Source of the DNA: Cryptosporidium bovis
Taxonomy: Eukaryota > Apicomplexa > Conoidasida > Eucoccidiorida > Cryptosporidiidae
Direction of reading: 5' to 3'
Length of the DNA stretch: 64,000 nt
NCBI GenBank assembly: GCA_009768925.2
Contig: VHIT02000034.1
Coordinates: forward strand, 372,001 to 436,000
The notes beneath the pieces were generated by a model, which was not told where the DNA came from, searched no databases, and saw nothing but the letters and a program-made list of their open reading frames with translations. How positions within the stretch are numbered: position 1 is the stretch's first letter; the number at the start of each line of letters is the position of its first letter. The translations under genes and the position numbers were made by a program. Below, one piece after another: positions 41,992 through 53,300 of the stretch.

Positions 41992-42858
41992 AACTTTTAC
42001 AAATATATAGTATTTTTATCATCATAGGGTTCCTATTATTTTAAAATTATTTTTATTACTATTAAAGGTAAAGAAATTGTGGTATATTTTCTTTTAATTG
42101 AATTCATTTGTGTTTACCATTTATTATCTAGTGCTTTATTTTTCAATTTCCCTGTTTTACTTTAATAAATGTTGTAAAAAGGCACTTATTCACCGGTTTA
42201 TCCCTTCTTAGACTCTGAATTAAATACTTGACCATTAAAATAGGAAATTGCCTATAAAATAATTAGTGTATCTACTTGTGAATTTGAGAATATATATACA
42301 ATTTTCCAATATCTTTTATTATTACAGCATCTTCAACACACACTCCCCCGAAATCCGTTGTACAGAGGGGATGGTTAGCTTGCCAAACAACACCAACTAC
42401 CACACTAGAATACACATTTAATAAAGAAAACGAGGCAAGAACAGCGAGCAAGTTTAAAAGGGAATAGAGTATAAATACACAGATTAAATTCAAATAGATA
42501 CGATAGTGTTATTAAAGTTGGGAATTCGTATAGAAAGAAGACCACTATTACGTAGTCTACAGAAAATGCGTAATGATAATATCTTAAAAGGTTATTAATC
42601 ACTTAAATGTTATTGATAGAACCTTACTATCAACACTAATTACTATTATCGTTAGTTGACAGTCCCTGTTTCTGAATTCATAGATTTCATCCAATTAAAC
42701 ACTTCAAGTTTAATATACTCTTGTTTGGCTATTATTATATACCTCTAGTACTTTCCAGAATAATTGAGAATGGACATTAAAAACAAGATAGCACGATTAT
42801 CGCCATGTTAAGTGAATAAAACAGTTAGTTGGAAATATTAAATATCAATTTTACCTCT
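41992..42858. other. Convergent intergenic region with GC-richer core
   Basis: 867 bp between the 3' ends of the eIF2alpha kinase and eIF4A genes. The flanks are AT-rich, but 42325-42480 is clearly richer in G and C (with ACTCCCCCGAAATCCG and AGAGGGGATGG). A plus-strand frame without an ATG, open from 42288 to its stop at about 42468, follows a good acceptor-like TTATTATTACAG at 42316-42327. The minus strand is also open here. It may be a spliced small exon or an RNA gene; I could not decide. Confidence 0.45.
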
Positions 42859-44067
42859 TTATTTAAGTATATCAGTAATTCCCATGGGCATCTCCTCAAT
42901 TTGTGTATTATAGTGTCTCTCAATGTCTCTTAAACGAGTGATATCATCATCAGTAACAAAGTTAATGGAAACACCCTTTTTACCAAAACGACCGGATCTA
43001 CCAATTCTGTGAATATAAGTCTCTGGAGAAGCTGGTAAATCGTAGTTAATAACAAGTGAAACCTGTTGCACGTCAATACCTCTTGCAAGTAAGTCAGTTG
43101 TAATCAGTACTCTAGATGAGCCAGATCTAAATTGTCTCATAATAACCTCACGATCTTTCTGGTCCATATCACCATGCATTGACGAACAGGTAAAGTCCTT
43201 TTCTCTCATCTTTTCTGTCAAATAGTCGACCTTTTTACGAGTATTACAATAAATAATTGCCTGTACTATTGTTAGTGTTTCATATAAATCAAATAATGTG
43301 ATTAACTTCCACTCGTCTTTTTCAACACCAACATAAAATTGTCTAATACCTTCCAAGGTCAATTCCTCTTGTTTAACCAAAATACGTTTTGGGTCCCTCA
43401 TAAACTGTGTAGTTAAGTGCAATATTTCATTCGGCATTGTGGCGGAAAACAATGCAACCTGAACATCTTGTGGAAGCTTTTTAAATATGTCATGTATTTG
43501 AACCTTAAATCCCCTACTAAGCATCTCATCTGCCTCATCAAGGATAAATAATTTGAGGTTGTCGACTCTCAAATAACGCTTGTCAAGCATATCTGAAACT
43601 CTTCCTGGAGTTCCTACAACCATGTGTACTCCACTTTTTAATTTATTCATGTCATCTCTCACTGAAGTACCTCCCACACAAGCGTGACATCTCAATTCAC
43701 AATAGTCACCAAGGGCTAATGCTACCTTTTGAATTTGTTGTGCAAGTTCTCTCGTTGGTGCCAATAACAATACTTGACAGGCATTCAATGAATAATCTAT
43801 CTTTTGCAATGCTGCAATAACAAAAGTTGCTGTTTTACCGGTACCTGATTGTGCCTGTCCTATAGTATCGTAACCATCCAAAATCGGTTTTATTCCTCTT
43901 TGCTGAATTGCAGATGGTTTCTCAAAACCATAAGCAAAAATACCTCTGAGAAGATTACCATCTAAATTTAATGCTTCAAAACACTCCACAATCTCGTCAT
44001 AATTGCTTTCTATTTCTCTCGAGGGACCTGCTTCTTCTGGGGTTTGATCTTGATCCACCTTTGACAT
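42859..44067 (-). CDS. EIF4A: Translation initiation factor eIF4A, DEAD-box RNA helicase
   Basis: 402 residues, the usual eIF4A length. All helicase motifs are present: Q motif [22 protein letters not shown], Ia [10 protein letters not shown], Ib [37 protein letters not shown] and [25 protein letters not shown] and [20 protein letters not shown] match eIF4A-I rather than the exon-junction form eIF4AIII. It unwinds 5' leaders for ribosome loading as part of eIF4F. It is divergent from the cyclophilin gene across 0.9 kb. Confidence 0.97.
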   Translation of the reverse strand: MSKVDQDQTPEEAGPSREIESNYDEIVECFEALNLDGNLLRGIFAYGFEKPSAIQQRGIKPILDGYDTIGQAQSGTGKTATFVIAALQKIDYSLNACQVLLLAPTRELAQQIQKVALALGDYCELRCHACVGGTSVRDDMNKLKSGVHMVVGTPGRVSDMLDKRYLRVDNLKLFILDEADEMLSRGFKVQIHDIFKKLPQDVQVALFSATMPNEILHLTTQFMRDPKRILVKQEELTLEGIRQFYVGVEKDEWKLITLFDLYETLTIVQAIIYCNTRKKVDYLTEKMREKDFTCSSMHGDMDQKDREVIMRQFRSGSSRVLITTDLLARGIDVQQVSLVINYDLPASPETYIHRIGRSGRFGKKGVSINFVTDDDITRLRDIERHYNTQIEEMPMGITDILK

Positions 44068-44978
44068 GTTCTACACTATAACAAACAAACACTTATGGTT
44101 TAACAATAAATAAATTTTAATTCTTTAATTAATATTGCAATCACTATCTAGTTTGCAATAAAGTAAATCAACCAAATTTAAAACAGCCGATTACTGTCTA
44201 TTGTAGTATGATATATCCAACCTTAAACAACTCAATTAAAGTAGTTTTGTTCACTAAAATATTAGAAAGGCACTTTCTAATATTAAATTCCTATATATAA
44301 CTTTCAATACCTCCAAAAATCCTCGTTCTTGGTAGTTCACTTTCTTTAATTTATTCCGCTTTATTGTCTCCACTAATTTTTAGTTACTCAATAAAAGACA
44401 TCCCGCATTTCAGAGACATTGTACTTGATACACCATTCAAATATTGGGGAAAGGAGAGTAAATTTTACCGCCTTTAAAGTGAGTTATTTTTTTAATTATC
44501 TTTCAACTAAATTTATTAAATTACAACACTATTAACATGTTTTGTTATTCACATATACCTAATATGAATATATATACCTGAATGGCTTTTATTGTAAATT
44601 TTTATTCTACTTTCCCGTATAAGTTGCAATTAATCACATTGATAATTCTTTAATAGTTAATTGTTTTTGTTATATACATTAACTTTAATTGTTTACTTCA
44701 CACTCTCCCTATTTATTTTAACTAATAAATTGGAAAGGCGCATAAATTTAATTTCTCGATCCTAATTTATTTTTGCTTAAATTTTCCTCGCCATTTCAAT
44801 TTTCCCAGTTGTGGTTGTCTTTTTGTGGGGTACGAGAATTGCAATATTTAAATACAACTGGCCGATTATTTGTTTACTTGATAGGATATTTATACACACT
44901 TAACTAATAATACTACTTTTTCCTAGGTTTGATTTCCACTGAAACAATTATAGTTAGTGATTTTTTTCTTTTTTTGAA
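44068..44978. promoter_or_regulatory. Divergent promoter of eIF4A and cyclophilin
   Basis: AT-rich spacer with TTTTACCGCCTTTAAAG at 44463-44479, a GGCGG box on the minus strand (eIF4A side) near its middle. No gene was seen. Confidence 0.5.
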
Positions 44979-45605
44979 ATGAAAGCACTTTTATTTGGGT
45001 TGTTTACATTATTTTCACTTGTTTTATCGCAAGAAAAATTAAATCCGAATTCAATAGATCCGTCCGTTGTTGTTGAACTGATGGTTACTATTGGAGGTGG
45101 AGAGAAGAAACCACTAAGAATCGGTTTATTTGGAAATGAAACCCCAATAACTGCCTTCAACTTTTATTCACTTTGCATTGGTGGCACTAAGGATGAGAAT
45201 GGCAAGGATTTGTCTTACATCGGAAGTACTTTTCACAGAGTTATTCCTGGATTTATGGCACAAGGTGGTGATTTTACGAATGGAAATGGGACAGGTGGGA
45301 AGAGCGTCTACGGCGAAAGTTTTGATGATGAAAACTTCAGTGTTTTACATTCTCCATTTGTTATTTCTATGGCTAATAGGGGCCCAAATACCAATGGTTC
45401 ACAATTCTTTATTACTTTTTCAGATACAAAACATCTTGATGGTAAACACGTTGTTTTCGGAAGACTTGTTGATGACGAAAGCAAACTTACTCTTACTAAA
45501 ATTGAGCAAGCTGGTTCTGCAAGTGGTAGAACAAGCAAACGTATTGAAGTTGTTGGTTGCACCCACTATTCCGGAACCCCTCCAAAGAATGTTTTGGTTC
45601 AATAA
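44979..45605 (+). CDS. Secretory-pathway cyclophilin (peptidyl-prolyl isomerase)
   Basis: 208 residues. A cleavable signal peptide (MKALLFGLFTLFSLVLSQ) precedes a cyclophilin domain at about 30-200, like the ER cyclophilin B group. The catalytic patch FHRVIPGFMAQGGDFT, with the essential Arg and Phe, and MANRGPNTNGSQFFITF are intact, so isomerase activity is expected. The residue equivalent to Trp121 of human cyclophilin A, which contacts cyclosporin, is His152 here (DTKHLDGKHVVFG). There is no KDEL-like tail; the protein ends PKNVLVQ, so it may be secreted or kept in the ER by partners. Confidence 0.95.
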   Translation: MKALLFGLFTLFSLVLSQEKLNPNSIDPSVVVELMVTIGGGEKKPLRIGLFGNETPITAFNFYSLCIGGTKDENGKDLSYIGSTFHRVIPGFMAQGGDFTNGNGTGGKSVYGESFDDENFSVLHSPFVISMANRGPNTNGSQFFITFSDTKHLDGKHVVFGRLVDDESKLTLTKIEQAGSASGRTSKRIEVVGCTHYSGTPPKNVLVQ

Positions 45606-46032
45606 ATAAATATCTGTAAGTGCGTTACTTATATGTTTAGTTGACTGTTTATTACTATACTCTTTGTTTAAAATTCTATCTTTCATACGCAGTGAACTGT
45701 CACATACCAGTTTTTTGTTTAATTCCTTATTGAATAGAAAAAAATGTATTTATTTCATTTTTTGGTATTTCTCTTGAATCTCTAAATACTAATGTGACCA
45801 TTATAATTGTCTGTCTGTATGTGTGTACATGTAAATGTGGTTATTGCGCATTGAGACACGTGTTTAATTGATATTGACATGAATTGTGGGGAAATGCTTT
45901 GTTTTGCGGAAAAAAGGCTTTTTTTAACTCAAAGTTAAAATTTAACACAAATAAATACTAAGGCCCATTAGTGGCATACGAAGGAACTAATTAATCTTTT
46001 TAATACATTACTATCATTTTAATTTAGCTTTA
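45606..46032 (+). promoter_or_regulatory. Tandem spacer upstream of UBL5
   Basis: AT-rich, with GACACGTGTTT at about 45853-45863, a CACGTG palindrome. No gene was seen. Confidence 0.4.
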
Positions 46033-46329
46033 ATGATCGAGGTTGTTTTAAATGACAGACTTGGTAGAAAGATTCGCGTGAAATGCAATTCAGATGATAC
46101 AATAGGAGATTTAAAGAAATTAGTCGCTATTCATACAGGTAAGTGAAACTGAATGATAATTCATTCTTAAACTTTTAAAAAATTAATATATACTATACTA
46201 TTTCTAACTTTAGGAACAAGATGGGAAAAAATAAAAATACAGAAATGGTACACAGTTTACAAGGACCACATTACCTTGGAAGACTACGAAATAAAAGATG
46301 GAATGGGTTTAGAACTATACTACAATTAA
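46033..46329 (+). CDS. UBL5: UBL5 / Hub1 ubiquitin-like splicing modifier
   Basis: Spliced gene assembled by eye. Exon 1 is 46033-46138, the intron 46139-46213 (75 bp, GTAAGT...CTTTAG) and exon 2 46214-46329. The product is exactly 73 residues, the family length. It begins [20 protein letters not shown], continues [19 protein letters not shown] and [18 protein letters not shown], and ends [10 protein letters not shown], with the family's terminal YY-x in place of GG. Hub1 binds Snu66 in the tri-snRNP without covalent conjugation and helps use of weak 5' splice sites; UBL5 also acts in mitochondrial stress in animals. It is convergent with eS19. Confidence 0.97.
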
Positions 46330-46651
46330 ATCAATTTGAATAATCAAACCATATAAAGTACTCCCGAACACCAAAAGATACACATATTCACTAGTATCGA
46401 TAAATCGCGAAATTTGCCTCGAAAGACAAATGGTCTGAGTAACTTCGAGGTAATTTGCAACTACACTTAATACAGATTGCCTAGTTCCATTATATATATA
46501 AGAAAATATATATTGATATTCGAGTTAGAAACATAATATGATTATTAAAACGAAATTTTACTCTTAGCTATTATTTCTAAATAATTTACCACTCATTAGG
46601 TAAAGAACTAAAAATAGAATAAATTTAGATAGTTTAATGTAAGATGTCGAT
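46330..46651. other. Convergent intergenic region with stem-loop
   Basis: 322 bp between the 3' ends of UBL5 and eS19. It contains a strong stem-loop, listed separately, followed by AT-rich DNA. Confidence 0.5.
46410..46456. ncRNA. Nested stem-loop, possible small RNA or 3'-UTR element
   Basis: TTGCCTCGAA (46414-46423) pairs with TTCGAGGTAA (46444-46453) over ten positions with one G-T wobble, plus two more pairs beyond a mismatch. Inside, AGAC (46424-46427) pairs with GTCT (46433-46436) over an AAATG loop. The G+C content is higher than that of its surroundings. It could be a small RNA gene or a UTR structure of UBL5 or eS19. No known family was recognised. Confidence 0.4.
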
Positions 46652-47104
46652 TTATGCCTTGCATTGTCTAGCAATGGAATCTAATTCGCGTCTGCCTTGT
46701 GCTGTTAATCTACGTGTACCTGTATTTGGATTAAATTCAACTAATCCCATGGATTGAAGTTGAATTAGGCAGTAACGAATGATACCACGAGAAGCAACTG
46801 CTGAGTGATTTCTAGCAGTTCCATTGCGTTGTTTTCTACCGTAGAATTTGGAAAGTGCACCAACACCTACATCTGGTCTGGCGTATAAATGCCTCAAAAT
46901 CGATGCAGCACGAACATATAACCAATCTGGATTTTGTGGTGGAAGCTCTTTTGATGAAGCCGTTTTAACATGGTCCACCCATTCAGGAATTGCTAATTTA
47001 CCACCCTTTTTCAATTGTTGAGCAAATTTTTCAATCAAAATTCCTGCAGGAACATCCTTGGCAGTCTTAATTACCCTAGGTGCAGCCGTTTCGTATAATG
47101 TCAT
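46652..47104 (-). CDS. RPS19: 40S ribosomal protein eS19
   Basis: 150 residues from the first ATG at 47104; the frame is open a little further but starts at a TTG. Family hallmarks are KLAIPEWVDHVKTASSKELP, DWLYVRAASILRHLY, GVGALSKFYGRKQRNG and the C-terminal GRRELDSIARQ. eS19 is part of the small-subunit head and is needed for 18S rRNA maturation. It is divergent from Sem1, with E2F-like motifs between them. Confidence 0.97.
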   Translation of the reverse strand: MTLYETAAPRVIKTAKDVPAGILIEKFAQQLKKGGKLAIPEWVDHVKTASSKELPPQNPDWLYVRAASILRHLYARPDVGVGALSKFYGRKQRNGTARNHSAVASRGIIRYCLIQLQSMGLVEFNPNTGTRRLTAQGRRELDSIARQCKA

Positions 47105-47753
47105 CCTCAATATCAAATCAATACCTGATCAAAGAGAAAATCACTTTTATATCTTATTCAGGCAACTTTGTTATTATATAGTTGTTTTGTTTTGCAAATG
47201 GCTCTTTACCTCTTATTTTTATTTTCACCTTATAAATTTCTTGTTTACTATACCGAGACAAATATATGTTTATTATATATTATTTCTGATAATGTTCAAT
47301 TTTTTTGTCTCATTTTTTAACCGCCCTTGGCGCCGCAACTTGTTGATTATACTGGAATGAAGTGAAAAGTTAAAATTTAAAGTGAGGAATAAGTTACTTT
47401 TTTTAATTATTTTTAAATAATATATAAACTTTTTTTTAGATCAAAATACATTATGTATATACAAGTTTATTAGTTAAGGTTGTTAATACTTGATGAATCT
47501 TTAAATAATATAATAAATTTTTAGTTAGTGTATATTAGAGTTATTACTTGTGATTGAATTTATTAATTTATTTTGCTCCACCACCCCTCGTTTATACAAA
47601 ATTTAACAATATTAAATTAATAGATAAAATAGCACGTATAACAATAAATAACATAAAGTTATACAGTTATAACAATAGTCTTGTTTTAAATTAAGAACTA
47701 AGACAATTGTTTAATTATCATTCACTTTTTTTACGTTTATCCTGCACAGAAAG
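47105..47753. promoter_or_regulatory. Bidirectional promoter of eS19 and Sem1
   Basis: Divergent spacer with CCGCCCTTGGCGCCGC at 47321-47336, which combines a reverse GGGCGG and a TTGGCGCC core. This is the densest such cluster in the window. It is about 220 bp from the eS19 ATG and 420 bp from the Sem1 ATG. The rest is AT-rich. Confidence 0.55.
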
Positions 47754-48346
47754 ATGTCTGTTAATGAGGAATCAAAAGAAGAAAATATCGCATCTTTATT
47801 GGAGGAAATAGATGATGAGCTTGATGAATTTGAAGATATTGGTAAGTTTTCAAAAGTTGTAAAGCTAGATGACGAACAAGTATTTAAAATGTTGTTTGCA
47901 TTCAAAACCAACATTGTTTAGTGCACTTGTATAACAATGGTTTTTAAAAAAAGAAGTGAATGCTTTTATTAAAAAAATAATTAATATTTCATTTTTAATA
48001 AAACCATTGAATATTGTTCAAGAACAATAGTGATTATTACGATATAATCGTCATTTCTACAACAATAACAGTAAACCTGTATTTATCTGATATTCATACT
48101 TTAATGATTACTAATGCCTAATTTTCTTAGATGCAATTGAAAATCAAATAGATCCGGATGTTGACGAATGGGACGAAAACTGGGATACAACAGGTATGTT
48201 TCGCCAAGTTATGAGTAATTTTTTTATGATTATATTTTAACTGTTATTGCTAAGGCTGGGATGATGAAGATGCAGATGATGAATTCATTAAACAATTACA
48301 TAATGAATTGCAGGAATTTGAAAGAAAGCAGTCGTCGAATCAATAG
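47754..48346 (+). CDS. SEM1: Sem1 / Dss1, 26S proteasome lid subunit
   Basis: Three exons assembled by eye: 47754-47841, 48131-48193 and 48255-48346. The introns are 289 bp (GTAAGT...CTTAG) and 61 bp (GTATGT...CTAAG). The product is 80 residues. It is acidic, with the hallmark pair of Asp/Trp-rich patches (DELDEFEDIDA, then DVDEWDENWDTTGWDDEDAD) and the C-terminal helix DEFIKQLHNELQEFERK. This matches Dss1 over its whole length. Dss1 tethers lid subunits during proteasome assembly, binds ubiquitin, and also serves BRCA2-type recombination and TREX-2 mRNA export. Intron 1 is much longer than the others in this window. Confidence 0.95.
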
Positions 48347-48894
48347 TTGATGTTATTTTTTTTCTTTGTTCACAATCCAAAAGATAATGCTAGAATTTTC
48401 ACTTCGAAGCGGAGATAGTGGCAAAATTGTTGAGATCTGTACTTATGTAGTTGTTCATTATTTATTAACAATTGTTTCACGTAGAATATTATTAATATTC
48501 ACGCTTGACTACTAATGTATTTATCACATATAGCGTTTTCCCTTTGTCAATGTTTTTTCTATATTTGCAGTATTATTGACTTTGAACTTAATTATATTTC
48601 GCTAAAAAAAATTCAAATCACAACTCTTAGGAATAACTATTTTAGTAATGTATTCATATGGCGGTGTTTGTAATACTTATAAATGGACTGCATGCATGCA
48701 AAGTCATGTGTAGTATGAAAATATAGCTGTACATGTGGTTAATCTGAAAAAATTGTATAAATAATACTAGATCTATAGGATTTTTCTTTCATTTTAAACT
48801 ATATTGAATATGCACAAGGCAATTAAAAATATTTAAAGTTTAAATTAAAAGCTAGGAGTTGTTTATTTCAGTTGCTTAAACATTATTAGAGAAA
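48347..48894 (+). promoter_or_regulatory. Upstream region of MND1 with GGCGG and AP2-type motifs
   Basis: ATGGCGGTG at 48658-48666 and TGCATGCATGCA at 48689-48700 lie about 235 and 200 bp upstream of the MND1 ATG. The combination is the best candidate promoter signal in the window for a stage-regulated gene. Confidence 0.55.
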
Positions 48895-49825
48895 ATGTCA
48901 AAAAAAGGTGTTTCCATGGAAGAAAAACGCTCAAGGTAAGTGATAAGAAAATTTGTTCTTTTTAAAATAATGATTTTTGATGAATAAATGGGTGATTTGA
49001 ATGCTAATTATTATTTTGATTATTTCTATTTATTACTTAACAATATTATATTTTTTCATTACAATTATATAGGCTGTTAAACTCTTTATATGAAAAGGTA
49101 GGTGAAATTAAACTAATTATTACTAAAGAAAAGTAATTTAAATGTGAAAAACACGATTATTTTAATTTTTAAATAAACTTTTTTAATCTTCTAGAAAGAG
49201 TGCTTCAATCTCAAAGAAATTGAGAAGATTGGAAAAAAATGTGGAATAATTGAACAAACTGTAAAAGATGTATTACAAAGTTTAGTTGATGATTCTCTTG
49301 TAATAAGTGATAAAATTGGATCATTGAATATATTTTGGGCTTTACCTAGTGCTGCAAAGTATAGTAAAGAGAAAAAGATAGAATATTTAAAGTAAGTTAT
49401 ACATAAGGATGTAAAATTATTTAACTTATGACAAACTATAAAACTTTATTTTTTGCTTTTTATTCGCATAAATTACACTCAGGGACACAATATATAACCA
49501 TAAAGAGCAAATTAGTTCCCTAGAAAAATTACTTAAAGACTCGAAAAACACGGATTCACCAGAACATCAAATAAGAACGCAAAAAACAAAAGAACTAGAA
49601 AAAATAATTGAAGCTCAAAACGAATTAAAAAAGAAGTTAGAAAATATAAATAGTACAATTAAAGATAATCCAAAACTGTTGAATGAGGAGATAAATAACG
49701 CAGATATTCAGTCTACAGTATGGGAAGACAACATATGTACACTTAGACAGTGGATCAAAAAAAAAGTACCGGGAATATCAGAGAAAGACATAAATAATAA
49801 TTTTGGTCTTCCTAGCGACGATTAG
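48895..49825 (+). CDS. MND1: MND1, meiotic recombination accessory factor
   Basis: Four exons assembled by eye: 48895-48935, 49073-49097, 49195-49391 and 49483-49825. Introns are 137, 97 and 91 bp, with GTAAGT, GTAGGT and GTAAGT donors and ATATAG, TTCTAG and CTCAG acceptors. The product is 201 residues. The start MSKKGVSMEEKRSRLLNSLY, the winged-helix segment CGIIEQTVKDVLQSLVDDSL and GSLNIFWALPSAAKYS identify MND1. A central coiled coil and the C-terminal WEDNICTLRQWIKKKVPG and FGLPSDD also match. MND1 pairs with HOP2 to help DMO1/RAD51-type strand exchange in meiosis; here it would serve the sexual stage. No HOP2 lies in the window. Confidence 0.96.
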
Positions 49826-50354
49826 AAATAATGGTTATAATTGAACTAAATAATCAAAAGGTACTAGATCAAAAAAATTGTATTGCAATTAATTCACTGT
49901 CTATCTTTCATATTGTTTTGCTTTGTCTAATGAAATTGTTATTTTTTGCTAGTGTAAGAGAAACTTTTCCTTAGAAGTTCAAGTTTAAAGTTAATGATGA
50001 AATAAAAAGCCTATTATACCTTTGTTTCATTCAACTGTCCAAATAATTAACACAAATCAACATATTTCAGCGGCAATAATTCAATTTCAATGAGCATCGT
50101 AAATTCTAACAACAAGTACACTAGTTGCAGTTATTTATACATTTTTTAACTATTTATATAATCAGCATGTTAATCTTTAAACTCTATCTTTAAATTACTT
50201 TTAACCCTCGTATTTATGTCTACCACACTAATAATTTTTTTGGCGGTAAAGCTCTACCATGTTTACATTTAAAATTACAGGAGTATTTAAAGATAAAAAG
50301 TTAATCTATAAAGAGATTGACTAAGACATAATCCTGAAAAAAGTAAATAAATAA
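49826..50354 (+). promoter_or_regulatory. Upstream region of the myosin gene
   Basis: AT-rich, with TTTTTTTGGCGGTAAAG at about 50234-50250, a strong E2F-like GGCGG box 110 bp upstream of the myosin ATG. Confidence 0.5.
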
Positions 50355-53300
50355 ATGATAGACCTCAAATTAATAGACAAGGGAACGCCGGACAATGGAG
50401 GTCAAGTTTGGGTAGATCATCCTAAACTTGCCTGGGCCCCAGCAACTATAGTAAGAACAGATAATGGTTTATTGGTAGCCAGAGTGGACGATGGTTTTGA
50501 GGTGAAAATAACACCAGAACATGCAGAAAATCACTCTGTTTACAAATCGAGTCTAACTGGCATCCCAAATCTTTTAGTTTTGGGGGACTATTGCGAAGGA
50601 GCACTACTGCATAATGTTAGAACTAGATACTACCAAGATAAAATATATACATGTATAGGCAACTTAATACTTATAAGTATAAACCCATACAAACACATAC
50701 CTGATTTGTATGGTGATAAGAAACTAAACATGTACAAGAATAGAGCTGATAATTCAAATGAGGAACTATCGCCACATATTTTTAAGATGGCACAGAATGC
50801 CTACGATGCGTTGTTTAGAGATGGAAAAAATCAGAGTATAATAATTACAGGAGAAAGTGGAGCTGGTAAGACTGAAGCTACAAAAATAATATTATGTTAC
50901 CTTGCAAATATACAAAAGACGGTAATTAATAAGGCACTTGATAAAGATGAAATAAAAGTAAACATGCAGAATAGCAAAAAAAAATCAGGTCTAAATGTAA
51001 ATACAAATAAAAGTTCATCGCATCATTCAAGTCCTGTGAGTTTGGCATCCGCTAATTTTGATGATTCATCGGTAGAGAGTTTAGTTTTGAGAAGCAACCC
51101 TATACTGGAAGTATTTGGCAATGCTAAAACAATAAGAAATGATAACTCGTCTAGATTTGGTAAATTTATTGAAATATTTTTCGACTCAACTGGTAAATTA
51201 AAAGGAGCATCAATAGCCAATTATTTGCTTGAAAAATGTAGACTAACAACAAAACAAGAAGGTGAAAGGAATTACCATATATTTTATTGTTTAATTGAGG
51301 CTGCATTAAGTGGTATATTACCACATAATTTAACTGATGAACTGAAAATAACACATAGTGATGAGTTTTACATAGTTAGGGAAGCAATAAATATACCTGG
51401 CAGAGATGAATGTAGAGAGATGGAGCAAGTAATGGAATGCCTTAAGTGCATTGGTTTATCTGAGCATGAAATATTTGAAATATTAAGAATATGTGCAGGA
51501 ATATTACATCTTTGTAATTTTTCATTTCAACGTGAATCCACGGGTGATGCTCCTGGAATAGTAGAGGAAGAGATGAATTATTTCACAACCTCTTCTAAAT
51601 TACTTAAGTTAAACAGCGATTCGTTACTAAATGTTTTTCAGTGGAGAAAGTTAAAGGATCCAGAAACGGGTAAAATAATAAGAATGCCAGTTTCACTTGA
51701 AGTTGCTTTTCAAACTAGGGATTCAATGGCAAAAGCAATATATTCGAAGCTATTTGATTGGCTTGTTTTTAGAATTAATAAATCAATGACAAATGGCTTG
51801 ATTAATAATAACATTTCTAATGGGAGTTATTCAATATCAGACAAGAGGGAATTTTCAGGTAAATCTATAGGATTATTGGACATATATGGATTTGAAGTGT
51901 TCGACATAAACTCATTTGAACAGTTTTGTATCAACTTTAGCAATGAAAAACTTCAACAACAATTCAATCACCAAATGTTCCAAGAGGAACAACAAGTATA
52001 TGAAGGTGAAGGAATAGATTGGACAAGAATTAATTTTATTGATAATAAGTTAATTATAGATTCATTAGAAAAAAAACCTAATGGAATTTTTCCACTGCTT
52101 GACTCGGAATGTTTAATGCCGCAGGGTTCTGATAGTTCATTACTAAATAAAATACTAAAATTATCGACTAATACAAGTATTTATGGCTCACAACAAATTA
52201 TATATAAACCTAGTAAGATGTCAAATACAAGTTTTGCAGTTTCACATTATGCAGGCCCTGTCATTTATGATACGAGAGGATTTTTGGAAAAAAACAGAGA
52301 TCAACTTCATTCTGATGTAACTGAATTACTTCTCTCTTCAGAATCTTTTTTAATTAATGAATTGTTTAACCCCATTCCATGTAATGAAAAAAGTAATTTA
52401 TACAAAAAATCATCATCTAGATCAATTAAAAACGAAAATTGCTCTCAATTAGCTGCAGAAAATGTTGGAGGATCTGTTGGAGTTAGCAATAATCAAAGAC
52501 CAAAAGGAATATTAGTTACTGTGAGTGGAGCGTTTAGAGAACAACTAAGTGGCTTGATAGAGACATTAAACAATACTTCGCCTAGTTATATTAGATGCAT
52601 AAAACCAAATAGCAAAAAATCTGTACATGAGTTTGATAGCATAGATGTACTTAGACAACTTAAATGTGCAGGAATGTTGGAAAGCATAAGGATTAGAAAG
52701 TTAGGTTATAGTATTAGAAGGAGATTTGTTGATTTTTATAATAGATACAAGATATTGTATCCTTCAATTGAATCTCATGATTTCACAGGTGCTAAAAATT
52801 ATTCATTAATTTGTAGAATGATACTAGAAAGACTCCAAGATGAGTTGCAGCGAAATTCAAGTGATAATGATAAAGATATTTGGAATTATTCGTGGCAAAT
52901 AGGTAAAACACTGGTATTTATAAAGGACAGTTTGCAAACTCAATTGGAACGTAAATTATCTGAATTATGTTACAAGTACTGTACAAGTATTTCGTCTTGT
53001 TGGAGAATGTACATTGCTAGGAAGAAGTATAAGTTGATTAAAGATTCAGTTATGCTTATTCAGTCTAGATGGAAAGTTTTTACTTTAAGAAAGGAATTTT
53101 TAAGTTATTTAGATAAAAGAAAAGCTGCAGTTAAACTAATTCAAATAAGATATATAGAATATAAAGCAAGAATGGTTGCATCAACGACAAAAGAAGAAAA
53201 GGCAAATAATGATAATGATTTTGTTGTTTTAGGTTCTCCATGTAAGGAAAATAAGAGTATTGATGTAAACAAAAATAAAGCTACAGTTAATAATGAGAAT

